Shown here piece by piece: positions 24,096 through 33,208 of a stretch of DNA of 48,688 nt. The position numbers and the translations under genes are program-made. Each line of letters starts with the position of its first letter. Position 1 is the first letter of the stretch. Origin of the DNA: JAVBNT01 sp031551355 (GTDB lineage: Bacteria > Vulcanimicrobiota > CADAWZ01); contig JAVBNT010000033.1 of the NCBI GenBank assembly GCA_031551355.1, positions 1 through 48,688 on the forward strand, given 5' to 3'. The notes beneath the pieces were generated by a model that searched no databases, had not been told where the DNA came from, and worked only from the letters and a program-made list of their open reading frames with translations.

Positions 24096-25364
24096 TTATT
24101 TCAACATACTCTTTGCCGTTTTGTCAACAGCAGCCTCAAAAACTCTGACGGCATCATCCACCTGCTGCTCATTTATTATCAGTGCAGGCTCAAATCTTAT
24201 GACTTTTTGGTTATTGAGAGTATAAACTCCGGTTACGCGCCCCCTGGCCATTTCATAGATAACCGAACCGCCAAAACGCTCCTCCTTCATCTCTACGCCA
24301 ATCATAAGTCCAAGACCTCTGACATCCGCTATTATCTCAGGATACCGCTCCCAAACCCCATTAAGAGAATCCAGAAAATAACGCCCTATTTTACCGCAGT
24401 GATCAATCAGATTGTCTTCTTCGATAACGTCAAGGGTGGCTATTGCCGCACTGCAGGCCAGCTCATTGCCGCCAAATGTGGATGTATGGATCAACGGGTT
24501 CGTGAAAAACGGCTTCCATACCTCGGGAGTGCCGACAATCGCGCCCACAGGCATTACTCCGCCTCCCAACCCTTTTGCCAAAAGCAGCAAATCAGGCTTT
24601 ACCCCCCAATGCTCAAGAGCCAAAAAACGTCCGGTGCGCCCCATACCGCTCTGGATTTCGTCAGCTATAAACAAAATTCCAGCATCCGAACAAATCTTCC
24701 GGACTTCGGCAAAATAACCGTCGGAGGGAAGGTTTATACCGCCCTCACCCTGTATAGGTTCGGTTATAAAAGCAGCAGTATTTTCGTCAATAGCATTTTT
24801 CAGTGCCAAAGCATCATTAAAAGGAACCTGGATTGTTTCCGGCAAAAGCGGCCCGCAGCCGTTTTTATAAACTTCCCTTCCCGATACGGAAAGAGAACCC
24901 ATCGTTTTGCCATGAAACGAATTCACAGTCGAAATAATCCTTGTTTTCCCCGTAGCAAGCCGGGCTATTTTTATCGCCCCCTCGACAGCCTCGGTACCGC
25001 TGCTGCAAAAAAAGCAGTATTTCAAATTGCCGCCGCAGCTCTGCGACAGTTTTTCGGCAAGCTCCGCCATTAGCGGATTGAAAAATATCTTCGAAGATAG
25101 CGCCATTTTATCAAGCTGTACCCTCACAGCATCAACAACCCTTTTATGACGGTGTCCCAAAACAAAAACACCGTAACCGCCGGCACAGTCAAGATAGCGC
25201 TCACCTTTATCGTCATAAATATAAACGCCTTCGGCACTTTCTTCCTGAGCATAATAGCCGCTGAATTTAAGAAGTCTGGCCATCGTCGGGGAAATATGCT
25301 CTTTATATCTGCTCTCCGTCGTTTTAAGATCGGACAGCGGGTGTCCATTTTTTTCTTTTATCAT
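24096..25364 (-). CDS. Class III PLP-dependent aminotransferase
   Basis: 422 residues of the ornithine/acetylornithine/4-aminobutyrate aminotransferase group (fold type I). Visible: YIYDDKGERYLDCAGGYGV, FFCSSGTEAVEGAIKIAR, NSFHGKTMGSLSVSG, the PLP-binding ADEIQSGMGRTG and the Schiff-base Lys in LLAKGLGGGVMPVGA. The open frame runs upstream to 25532, but that would come within 100 bases of coaX's coding region and overlap it; the ATG at 25364 has GAGGGAG 5 bases before it and gives a typical start. The substrate is not clear from sequence. Neighbours suggest an aldehyde made by the AAR-like enzyme as acceptor, forming an amine. Confidence 0.85.
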   Translation of the reverse strand: MIKEKNGHPLSDLKTTESRYKEHISPTMARLLKFSGYYAQEESAEGVYIYDDKGERYLDCAGGYGVFVLGHRHKRVVDAVRVQLDKMALSSKIFFNPLMAELAEKLSQSCGGNLKYCFFCSSGTEAVEGAIKIARLATGKTRIISTVNSFHGKTMGSLSVSGREVYKNGCGPLLPETIQVPFNDALALKNAIDENTAAFITEPIQGEGGINLPSDGYFAEVRKICSDAGILFIADEIQSGMGRTGRFLALEHWGVKPDLLLLAKGLGGGVMPVGAIVGTPEVWKPFFTNPLIHTSTFGGNELACSAAIATLDVIEEDNLIDHCGKIGRYFLDSLNGVWERYPEIIADVRGLGLMIGVEMKEERFGGSVIYEMARGRVTGVYTLNNQKVIRFEPALIINEQQVDDAVRVFEAAVDKTAKSMLK

Positions 25365-25431
25365 AAAAACTCCCTCAAAAAGGTGGTTTGCACTTACAAA
25401 AAAGTTAATCAGCTCCAGTTCGTTACAAAGA

Positions 25432-26211
25432 TCAAAAATCCTCCAGAGGCAATACATTCTTCTCGCACAAAATACGAACACCATGCATGACAAGTTCCTG
25501 TTCAAAAAAGTCCACAAACCCGGCGTGCTCACGAAGGACAGATAAATGGCCTCCGCACATAACTACTTTAAATCCTGTAGGAATCTGATTTCTTATTTTT
25601 TCAATCAATCCGGAAATCATACAGAGATGCCCCCAGAAAATGCCGGAAGAAAGACAGGTAGTCGTATCCTTCCCCAAAATGGATTTAGGAAATTCAAAAG
25701 GTATTCTGGGAAGATGCGGAACGCGGCGTTTAATAGCCTGCAGCAAAATACCTATTCCGGGGCAGATAACAACCCCGCTCAGTGACGCTTCGGAATCAAT
25801 ATAAGTCAAAGTCGTTGCCGTTCCCAGGCTGACGACCACAATATTGCCTCCATACTTTGTATACGCCGCCTGAGCAGCGGCAATCAGATCCGGGCCAACC
25901 TCGGAAGGGTTTGCGGTTGCACATTTAATATCCATTTTTATAAACGGGGAAATATCAAGAATAGGGCCGGAAAAAAGATCTGAGACTTTTTTAAGCAATG
26001 CTGCCCGCAAAGTAGGCGCGGAACACGAAATCCCCACACACATCAAAAACGGGAATTCATGTCTGACCTGTAAAAGCAGTTGCTCAACAACAAGCTCATA
26101 ATCCAACTCCGAACGCCTCGTCGTTCTATGTGCTTTAAAAATTATATTATTACAATCGAACAATGCAACCGATAATGTCGTATTGCCCTGATCCAGAACA
26201 AGTATTTTCAT
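25432..26211 (-). CDS. coaX: Type III pantothenate kinase-like protein (CoaX), altered active site
   Basis: 259 residues of the CoaX/Baf family, which phosphorylates pantothenate as the first step of CoA synthesis. The phosphate loop LDQGNTTLSVALF (Asp7) and the GTATT core and CPGIGILLQAI helix are present. The catalytic Asp of the VDxGTAT motif is replaced: here it reads VVSLGTATT with Ser128. The usual GADR segment is GPDLI. It may be slow or inactive, or a regulator. It is the first gene of the minus-strand run, divergent from the peptidase genes; a 19-bp inverted repeat lies in the intergenic region. Confidence 0.75.
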   Translation of the reverse strand: MKILVLDQGNTTLSVALFDCNNIIFKAHRTTRRSELDYELVVEQLLLQVRHEFPFLMCVGISCSAPTLRAALLKKVSDLFSGPILDISPFIKMDIKCATANPSEVGPDLIAAAQAAYTKYGGNIVVVSLGTATTLTYIDSEASLSGVVICPGIGILLQAIKRRVPHLPRIPFEFPKSILGKDTTTCLSSGIFWGHLCMISGLIEKIRNQIPTGFKVVMCGGHLSVLREHAGFVDFFEQELVMHGVRILCEKNVLPLEDF

Positions 26212-26255
26212 AGAAAATATAAAGTATTAAAAAAATGTTTTATAAAAGCCAAAAT

Positions 26256-26304
26256 ATATTCTGCATGAAAAATATTAACTCCTTGTATTTTTCATGCAGA
26301 ATAT
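26256..26304. repeat. Perfect 19-bp inverted repeat between divergent coaX and peptidase genes
   Basis: Arms 26256-26274 (ATATTCTGCATGAAAAATA) and 26286-26304 are exact complements with an 11-base loop. The site is 45 bases upstream of coaX and 190 bases upstream of the first peptidase start. No T-run follows on either side. It could be an operator for the divergent genes or a structured leader. The rest of 26212-26491 shows no clear gene. Confidence 0.75.
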
Positions 26305-26491
26305 CGATGTGCAAAAACAGCGGTGTCGCCAGGCAGAAACACCAGCCGCAAATATTTCCGCTTATTTTATAATACACTTTTTTGCAGTACAGACAATTGT
26401 CTTGTTTTCACAACAACCGTTAAAGGTTTTAGCATGGTCTGCAGAGAAAATACTTATTTCCCAAAAAAGCCTTCACAGGGAGTGTTATCCA

Positions 26492-27823
26492 ATGAAAAAA
26501 AATAATATATACTTATCATTCTTTTTCATAATTTATATTTTTTTCAGCAGTGCCGCAAATACCAATGCGGCAATACCGGTTAAGGAAGAAATACTGGGAA
26601 ACGGTTTAAAAATACTCACAGTCCAGGACTATAATTCTTCACTCGTATCCGTCAACGTCTATGTAAGAACAGGAAGCATAAACGAGTCTCCCACTGAAGA
26701 GGGTATTTCACATTTTCTTGAACACCTGTTCTTCAGGGGAACAGCAGATGCAAGCGGAACGGAATTCAAGACGGCGCTTGAGTCTCTGGGAGGAGTTTCA
26801 AACGCGGAAACTTCAAAAGATTATACGAGATATTATATAAATGTACCGGCCGAAAACGCACAGCCGGCGCTTAATATGCTTATAGATGCTCTTCAGAATG
26901 CGTCGTTCGATGAAAACGAAATCGAGCAGGAGCGAAAAGTCGTCCTTGAGGAGTACAGCCTGACACAGGATAATCCGGCGAGAATTTTTTATGACAAACT
27001 GTTCGAAATGGCTTTTCCCGGACACCCATACTCCAAATCACCCATAGGAACCGAAAAAAACATCAAGTCATTTAAAAGAAACAGTTTTTTAAGCTATAGG
27101 GAGCGGTTCTATTCTCCGGCAAATTTAATATTCGTTATTACCGGCAATTTTGATGAAAAAAAAGCCATCTCCACGATTAAAAAAGCTTACTCTTCGGTTC
27201 CCAACACAACTTCCGCCGGTCCGGAAAAAAGCTTCACTCCGCTAAAGGAAACGTCACAGCAAACAATAGCCAAAGGATATGTCTCCGTTTTGATGATGGG
27301 TTTTTATGCTCCGGCAGTAACTGAATATGCTTCCATATATTCTATGGACGTCACCTGTTTTATGTTGGGAATGGGTGATGATGCCATGTTAAAAAAATCT
27401 ATTACCGATACCGATAAAGATATAAAAAATATTTCGGTAAATTTCCAGACGATGAAAGAAATCGGTCTGGTAACGATCGCCGCGTCTTACAAAGGAACGG
27501 CTCCGGCAAAAACAAAAGAAAAAATAATGGCCAAAATCTCCGATGTTGCCAACGGCAGCTTTACCGACGAAGACATTTTAAGGGCAAAAAACATGATAAA
27601 AAACAGCTTTATTTTCGGCAATGAAACAAATGACGGCAAAGCCGAATCTCTGGGCTATTACGAAGCTATTGATTCATATAAATTTGCATCGTCCTATCTT
27701 GCGAAAATAGATTCGGTAACTAAAGACGATATTATTGCCACCGCAAAATCTCTCGCCCAGGGGCCCTGCTGCGTGCTTTCGATAATACCGCAAAAACGAA
27801 TGGCAGACGACGATGACGAGTAA
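26492..27823 (+). CDS. M16 family zinc peptidase, active subunit, secreted
   Basis: 443 residues. A signal peptide (MKKNNIYLSFFFIIYIFFSS, cut near ANTNA) precedes the M16 N-terminal domain with inverted zinc motif HFLEH (74-78) and a downstream Glu in the IEQERKVVLEEY region. The C-terminal M16 domain lacks motifs, as usual. The frame is open from 26294, but the GGGAG site and signal peptide place the start at 26492. The next gene, overlapping by 11 bases, encodes the inactive partner; M16B enzymes commonly work as such heterodimers forming a closed chamber that degrades peptides, here outside the cytoplasm. Confidence 0.9.
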   Translation: MKKNNIYLSFFFIIYIFFSSAANTNAAIPVKEEILGNGLKILTVQDYNSSLVSVNVYVRTGSINESPTEEGISHFLEHLFFRGTADASGTEFKTALESLGGVSNAETSKDYTRYYINVPAENAQPALNMLIDALQNASFDENEIEQERKVVLEEYSLTQDNPARIFYDKLFEMAFPGHPYSKSPIGTEKNIKSFKRNSFLSYRERFYSPANLIFVITGNFDEKKAISTIKKAYSSVPNTTSAGPEKSFTPLKETSQQTIAKGYVSVLMMGFYAPAVTEYASIYSMDVTCFMLGMGDDAMLKKSITDTDKDIKNISVNFQTMKEIGLVTIAASYKGTAPAKTKEKIMAKISDVANGSFTDEDILRAKNMIKNSFIFGNETNDGKAESLGYYEAIDSYKFASSYLAKIDSVTKDDIIATAKSLAQGPCCVLSIIPQKRMADDDDE

Positions 27824-29144
27824 AAAAACAATTACCCTGTTAGTAATGATATTTATTATATTCACAGTTTTCACGGTAAAAAGCCAGGCACAGGAAGGAC
27901 TTATACAAAAACAGGAGCTTGCCAACGGCACAAAGGTTATCCTTAAAAACGATCCCGGCAAGGAGATAACCTCCTTCACTATTCTGCTTAAGCTTAGCGT
28001 TTTTGATGAAGAAGCTTACACACCGGGAATAAGGGCTTTTCTGGCGGAGCTTATTGAAAGCGAAATAGACAGTATAAAAACCGAAAACAATACTAGATGG
28101 ATTGAGCTCATGGGCATCTTTGGAGAATCATCCGTTGAAACCGATTATATCTCAATAAACGTTACCTGCAGAAGCAAGGATTTTCCCAAAACACTTGATA
28201 TAGTATCAAAGGCAATCGCCAATCCGGCGGCAAATCAGGATATTTACGAAAAAACAAAACAAAAGTTTATCGAAGACCATAAGAATATCAACGGCACAAT
28301 CGACAACATTTACAGCCTGTTCCTGACAACTTTTTACAGATACCATCCCTATAAACTGACAAACCAGTACAGCCTCACGGCAATAGAACGGATGGATCGG
28401 AAAAAAGTCGCCGAGTTTGCCGCTAAAACATTTTCCTCCGACAGAATCGTAGTCGCTATTGCCGGCAGCTTTGACCGGGATAAAGCAATCTCCACGCTGA
28501 CGGAAAACTTCTCGGCAATCGCCAGAAGAAATAATACCACCACCTCAATACAGTGGGAGCCCCAGGGATTTGAAAAGCAATTGTTTCTTTCCGCCCTATC
28601 GAACAAGGGCTGGCTGATTATGGGCTATTCTTTTCCCTCATACAGCTCTCCCGACTATCCGGCGATGCTGCTGGCAAAAAACATTGTCGGCGAGGGATTT
28701 AACTCAAGGTTTTGGATTGAACTTAGAGAAAAGAACGGATTCGCATACGAACTGGGCGCTTTTGCCCCGCCGCTCGAAGGCCCTGCCCATATCATGTTTT
28801 ATGTAATTTTGCAGCCGAAAAACGCTATGGCGGCCAGAAAGATCGCTTTTGAAATCATAGAAGACATCAAAAAGAACGGCGTCACGGAAAAAGAGCTGGC
28901 AATTGCCAAGGAAAAATTTCTTGGAAGCTATCTGCTGCGGAGAGAAAAAGCTTCCGGTTTTACCCATGACATCGCCTCATCGGAAGCTATCGGCGGCGCT
29001 TATTCAGTTGATATGAATCTAAAAAGAAAAATAAATGATGTCAGTATTGACGATATAAAAAAAGTAGCCAACAAATATCTTACGGAGCCGACAATTATTA
29101 TTGTAAGGCCTCCGGGCTTATATATAAACGATACATACCTTTAA
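27813..29144 (+). CDS. M16 family peptidase-like partner subunit, no zinc motif, secreted
   Basis: 443 residues with signal peptide (hydrophobic residues 8-24, cut near SQAQ). The domain order is as in its neighbour, but where the zinc motif should be the sequence is FLAELIESEID, without His. The conserved Arg/Tyr pair of non-catalytic M16B subunits appears as FWIELREKNGFAYELGAF. It therefore likely completes the active chamber of the preceding protein. It overlaps the preceding gene by 11 bases, indicating translational coupling. Confidence 0.88.
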   Translation: MTSKKTITLLVMIFIIFTVFTVKSQAQEGLIQKQELANGTKVILKNDPGKEITSFTILLKLSVFDEEAYTPGIRAFLAELIESEIDSIKTENNTRWIELMGIFGESSVETDYISINVTCRSKDFPKTLDIVSKAIANPAANQDIYEKTKQKFIEDHKNINGTIDNIYSLFLTTFYRYHPYKLTNQYSLTAIERMDRKKVAEFAAKTFSSDRIVVAIAGSFDRDKAISTLTENFSAIARRNNTTTSIQWEPQGFEKQLFLSALSNKGWLIMGYSFPSYSSPDYPAMLLAKNIVGEGFNSRFWIELREKNGFAYELGAFAPPLEGPAHIMFYVILQPKNAMAARKIAFEIIEDIKKNGVTEKELAIAKEKFLGSYLLRREKASGFTHDIASSEAIGGAYSVDMNLKRKINDVSIDDIKKVANKYLTEPTIIIVRPPGLYINDTYL

Positions 29145-29165
29145 TTGATGGAGTTATACTAAAAT

Positions 29166-29843
29166 ATGAAAAAACTGAAAATAGCCTTTGACGGTCCGGC
29201 CGCTTCCGGGAAAAGTGCCGTTTCCAAGGAAACGGCCAGGAGATTATCATATCTGTATATTGATACCGGCGCCATGTACAGGGCCGTCACCTGGCTTTCC
29301 CTGAAAAAATCGGCCGACATCGCCGATGAAACGGCTATAACAAAAATTGCCGAAATGTATCCGGTCAGCCTGATCCCTGCCGATAACAGACAGGGTTACA
29401 AAGTGATAATCGACGGCAGCGACATCACCGATGAAATTACGTCGGACGAAGTAAATAAATACGTTTCCCCCGTCTCTCAGATAAGTCCGGTAAGAAAAAT
29501 ACTTGTAAAAAGGCAGCAGGAGCTGGGTAAGGACGGCGGAGTCGTAATGGCCGGCAGAGATATAACGACAGTTGTAATGCCCGATGCAGAGTTGAAGATT
29601 TATCTCGACGCAACAATTGAGGAAAGAACAAAACGCCGTTTTCTTGAACTTAAATCCCTAGGTGGCAATCCAAACGAAAACGAGGTTATGGAAAATCTCA
29701 GGATGCGCGACCGCATTGACTCGGGAAGGGCTGATTCACCTCTGATGATTGCCGACGGAGCGACAGTCATTGACACTACCGGTAAAAGTCTCAACGAAAT
29801 TGTTGATGAAATTGTAAAAATGGCGGAAAATTATGCTAAGTAA
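29166..29843 (+). CDS. cmk: Cytidylate kinase
   Basis: Phosphorylates CMP and dCMP, 225 residues. Walker A is DGPAASGKSAV (9-19) and the CMP site YIDTGAMYRAVTW follows. Further signatures are VVMAGRDITTVVMPDAELKIYL (as VMAGRDI plus VMPDAELK) and KRRFLEL. It is followed by plsC with an 11-base overlap; cmk-plsC is a frequent pair in Firmicutes. Confidence 0.95.
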   Translation: MKKLKIAFDGPAASGKSAVSKETARRLSYLYIDTGAMYRAVTWLSLKKSADIADETAITKIAEMYPVSLIPADNRQGYKVIIDGSDITDEITSDEVNKYVSPVSQISPVRKILVKRQQELGKDGGVVMAGRDITTVVMPDAELKIYLDATIEERTKRRFLELKSLGGNPNENEVMENLRMRDRIDSGRADSPLMIADGATVIDTTGKSLNEIVDEIVKMAENYAK

Positions 29844-30477
29844 ATTTTGGTTTTATATTGTACACCTTTTTCTAAGAGGTTTCTTTACTCTATTTTGCGG
29901 TTTCAAAGTTGTGGGCTGGAAGCAATTAAGACGAAAAGGCGCTTATATTATGGCAGGCAACCATGTCAGTTACCTTGACCCGCCGATGTTCGGCGCGATA
30001 TCTGCAAGAAGAGTCAACTGTATGGCGAAAAAAGAGCTGTTCGACGTACCCGTTCTGGGGCCCATACTGCATTCTCTGCATTCATTTCCTGTTGACCGCG
30101 AATCAAATGACACCTGGCCGATAAAACATGCGATCTCACTTCTAAAAAGCGGCGAGATCGTCGGCATTTTCCCGGAGGGCCAAAGGGTAAAGGACGGCTC
30201 GGATGTTGAAGGGGCGATGGGCGTAGCCCTAATCGCCAAGCAGACAATGGCACCGGTGTTCCCAATTTCATGTATCGGCGGCAAAGAAGCCGTTACCTTT
30301 AAAAATAAAATACCGCATTTTAAAAAAGTAAAAGTGGTAATCCATGAGCCGATATTTTATGAAAAAGCCGCCGACCCAAAAAAAGAAAAAGAAAATATGA
30401 GGTTATTTACGAATAAGCTTATGGGTATTATCCAGGAGACCGTAAAGCGCGAAAGTGAAAAAACAGATGGAGTATAG
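29833..30477 (+). CDS. plsC: 1-acyl-sn-glycerol-3-phosphate acyltransferase
   Basis: Membrane-associated acyltransferase making phosphatidic acid, 214 residues. The HX4D catalytic motif is NHVSYLDPP (His in residues 38-44), with the substrate motif FPEGQR and the KKELFDVPVLGPILH and VFPISCIGG blocks also present. An N-terminal hydrophobic stretch (residues 2-25) anchors it. The start overlaps the end of cmk. Together with PlsY further along, two steps of phospholipid synthesis are encoded in this run. Confidence 0.93.
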   Translation: MLSKFWFYIVHLFLRGFFTLFCGFKVVGWKQLRRKGAYIMAGNHVSYLDPPMFGAISARRVNCMAKKELFDVPVLGPILHSLHSFPVDRESNDTWPIKHAISLLKSGEIVGIFPEGQRVKDGSDVEGAMGVALIAKQTMAPVFPISCIGGKEAVTFKNKIPHFKKVKVVIHEPIFYEKAADPKKEKENMRLFTNKLMGIIQETVKRESEKTDGV

Positions 30478-31765
30478 AGGCAAAATAGAAAAGGTGGAAC
30501 CAGGCTCTGTAGCCGGGAGATACGGCCTTATCGCGGGCGATAAAATTCTGTCGATCAACGGTCATCCGGTAAACGACACGCTTGACTATATGTTTCGTTC
30601 ATGTGTCGGCAAGCTTAATCTGGAGATTCTGCGCGGTCAGGAAAAATTAAAAATTACCATTAAAAAAAATGCCGACGATCCGCTGGGAATTATTTTCAAC
30701 GACATAATTTTTGACAAAATAAAAATATGCCGCAACAGATGCAAATTCTGTTTCGTCGAACAGGGTCCGCCGGGAGCGAGAGACACAATGAAAATAAAGG
30801 ACGACGATTTCAGACTGTCCTTCATGTGCGGAAACTTCATCTCGCTTACGAATCTTACCGAAGACGACTGGAAAAAAATAGCAGAATACCGGCTAAGCCC
30901 GCTTTATGTTTCCGTGCATACGACCAATCCGCAGCTGCGTTCCGAAATATTCGGCAACGACAAGGCTCAGGAAATAATGGAACAACTGGAAAAACTTATA
31001 TCAATGGGCATTACGGTCCATACACAGATAGTCCTGTCCCCCGGAATCAACGACGGGGAGGAACTTGACAGAACATTAAACGATCTTGCCGGCTTATATC
31101 CGGGAATAGGCTCCGTTGCCGCCGTTCCCGTCGGGATAACTAAATATCATAAAAAAGGTCAGAGAGTCTTTACCGAAAAGGAAATGAAGAATATAATAGC
31201 TCTGGTCTGTGCTTTACAAAAAAAATATAAAAAAATCACCGGCGACAGCTTTATTTTTTTAAGTGACGAATTATACATAAAAACAGGCACACAACTGCCT
31301 TCGTATAAAAGCTACGGTGATTTTCCGCAAATTGAAAACGGCATTGGCATGATGAGAAATTTTTTGACGGCATATAACCGTTCCCGGCGTTTCTTGCCGG
31401 CAAAGCTGACAAGCACAAGAGAAGTAAGCGTGGTGACCGGAGTTTTGGCCGGCGGCTATATGGGCCAAATAGTAGAACGCTTTTCAAATATAGGAAACCT
31501 AAAAATAAAGCTGCATATTGCAAAAAACCATTTTTGGGGAGAAAATGTTGACGTCGCGGGGTTGCTTACGGGGCTCGACATACAGAAAGCTCTTGAAAGT
31601 AAAGATAAATTTACGAAGGTATTGATCCCTGCTCACTGCCTGAGGGATAATATTTACTTCCTTGACGGAAAAAGCATAGAAGACATAGAGAACGCTACCG
31701 GCTGCGAGATTACCGCAGTCGAACCAAATTTTAAATCACTTTCAAAAGCGATATTAAAAGGCTAA
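30455..31765 (+). CDS. PDZ / radical-SAM-like DUF512 protein
   Basis: 436 residues. It opens with a PDZ-like domain (GKIEKVEPGSVAGRYGLIAG, about 9-75), then a radical-SAM-type cluster motif CRNRCKFCF (CxxxCxxC, about residues 90-98) and the DUF512 domain to the C-terminus. Homologues are widely conserved next to der in Clostridia and relatives, but the reaction is unknown. The start is either GTG at 30455 (used here) or ATG at 30467; neither has a good ribosome-binding site, and both overlap plsC, so coupling is likely. Confidence 0.85.
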   Translation: MKKQMEYRGKIEKVEPGSVAGRYGLIAGDKILSINGHPVNDTLDYMFRSCVGKLNLEILRGQEKLKITIKKNADDPLGIIFNDIIFDKIKICRNRCKFCFVEQGPPGARDTMKIKDDDFRLSFMCGNFISLTNLTEDDWKKIAEYRLSPLYVSVHTTNPQLRSEIFGNDKAQEIMEQLEKLISMGITVHTQIVLSPGINDGEELDRTLNDLAGLYPGIGSVAAVPVGITKYHKKGQRVFTEKEMKNIIALVCALQKKYKKITGDSFIFLSDELYIKTGTQLPSYKSYGDFPQIENGIGMMRNFLTAYNRSRRFLPAKLTSTREVSVVTGVLAGGYMGQIVERFSNIGNLKIKLHIAKNHFWGENVDVAGLLTGLDIQKALESKDKFTKVLIPAHCLRDNIYFLDGKSIEDIENATGCEITAVEPNFKSLSKAILKG

Positions 31766-31865
31766 AAATACATTACAAAAAATTAAGTCTGCAGCGGCAC
31801 AGAAGCTAAAAAGACCGTATTTCTACGGAAAAAGTGCCGGCAGCGGAATCAGTCAGGAGATTTTT

Positions 31866-33200
31866 ATGAGTAACCCAATTGTTGCAATAATCGGCAGGCC
31901 GAATGTCGGAAAATCACAGCTTTTTAACAGAATGATCGGCAAACAAATGTCTATCGTTCAGGACGAACCGGGCATAACCAGAGATCGCATCTATTCCGAA
32001 TGCGAATGGACCGGTAAAAAATTCCTGCTCGTCGACACCGGCGGAATAGACAGAACAGAAGAGGATCCAATCAAAATTATGGCCCAGGAGCAAGTGCAGA
32101 AAGCGCTTGAGGAGGCGGCGCTGATACTTTTTGTCGTCGATGCCAGAGACGGCATAATGGGAGAGGATAAGGAAGTCGCGCAGCGGCTCAGAAAACTCGG
32201 CAAACCGCTTTTGCTGGTGGCAAATAAAATAGATGATCCCGCGAAAATGTATATGTCGGCAGAATTTATTGCTCTCGGCCTCGGAGAGCCTTTCTGCATA
32301 TCGGCACTTCACGGAACAGGCGTTGCCGATCTGCTTGATAAAATTCTGGAAATTATCGAGATAAAAAAAGAAACCGTTCCTCCCAGACATCCGCGTATCG
32401 TTCTGGCCGGGCGCAGAAATGTGGGAAAATCATCCATGCTTAACGCGCTTTCAAAAGAGGAACGCAGCATCGTTCACGATACCGGCGGAACAACAAGAGA
32501 CTGCGTTGAAAGCCTCGTAACCCTTCAGGGCAGAGATATTATGGTAACCGACACTTCCGGCCTCAGAAGAAGGGTCAAAATGGATGAAAAAGTGGAATAC
32601 TACAGCGCATTGCGAACGCTTCAGGCAATAAGGGACTGTGATTGCGCAATACTCGTACTGAATGCCGATGAAGGTATCGTGGAGCAGGATTTCAAGGTTG
32701 CGCATCAAATTCAGGAGGCCCAGAAAGCGTCGATAATCGTCGTCAACAAATGGGATCTTATAGAGGAGGCAAACAACCCTTCCGAAGCAAAAAAGAAAAA
32801 GAAAGAATGGCTTGATATAATAAAAACCGATCTTTATTTTCTTAATTATTCCCCGGTTATATTTACCTCGGCCAAAAACTCTAAAGGGCTTAATCCGCTC
32901 GTCTCTGAAATAGAAAAAGTAATGGCCGAATACAATAAAAAGATCGAGACCCCGGTAATTAACAAAATATTCCAGGATGCCCAGAATCTCAGGCCGGCAC
33001 CGTCCTACAAAGGTCAGCAGCTTAATATTTTTTACGTCTGCCAGACCGGAAGCGCACCGCCTAAATTTACCGTCAAGGTCAACTCCACCAAATTGATACA
33101 TTTTTCATATAAGCGGTATCTGGAAAACTGCGTCAGAAAATCGTTCGGGTTTATCGGCTCACCGATTATTCTCAATTTCAGAAACAATAAAGGTAATTAA
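31866..33200 (+). CDS. der: Ribosome biogenesis GTPase Der
   Basis: GTPase for 50S subunit maturation, 444 residues with two G domains and a KH-like end. G domain 1: GRPNVGKSQLFNRM, EPGITRDR, DTGG, NKID. G domain 2: GRRNVGKSSMLNAL, GTTRD, DTSGLRR, NKWD. In the first P-loop the residue after GKS is Gln, where Thr is usual. The C-terminus (TGSAPPKFTVKVNSTKLIHFSYKRYLENCVR, seen in parts) is the KH domain. An AGGAG site lies 6 bases before the ATG. It follows the DUF512 gene and precedes plsY. Confidence 0.95.
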   Translation: MSNPIVAIIGRPNVGKSQLFNRMIGKQMSIVQDEPGITRDRIYSECEWTGKKFLLVDTGGIDRTEEDPIKIMAQEQVQKALEEAALILFVVDARDGIMGEDKEVAQRLRKLGKPLLLVANKIDDPAKMYMSAEFIALGLGEPFCISALHGTGVADLLDKILEIIEIKKETVPPRHPRIVLAGRRNVGKSSMLNALSKEERSIVHDTGGTTRDCVESLVTLQGRDIMVTDTSGLRRRVKMDEKVEYYSALRTLQAIRDCDCAILVLNADEGIVEQDFKVAHQIQEAQKASIIVVNKWDLIEEANNPSEAKKKKKEWLDIIKTDLYFLNYSPVIFTSAKNSKGLNPLVSEIEKVMAEYNKKIETPVINKIFQDAQNLRPAPSYKGQQLNIFYVCQTGSAPPKFTVKVNSTKLIHFSYKRYLENCVRKSFGFIGSPIILNFRNNKGN

Positions 33201-33208
33201 CAATATAT

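Noticed and set aside
24207..25073. 288-residue open frame on the plus strand
   Set aside because: Opposite the class III aminotransferase, whose motifs and start are clear.
25365..25532. Upstream extension of the aminotransferase gene
   Set aside because: The extra 56 residues are low-quality, overlap coaX coding sequence and lack a ribosome-binding site; the internal ATG has one.
26294..26491. Upstream extension of the first M16 peptidase
   Set aside because: It would bury the signal peptide inside the protein; the extension includes one arm of the inverted repeat and no ribosome-binding site.
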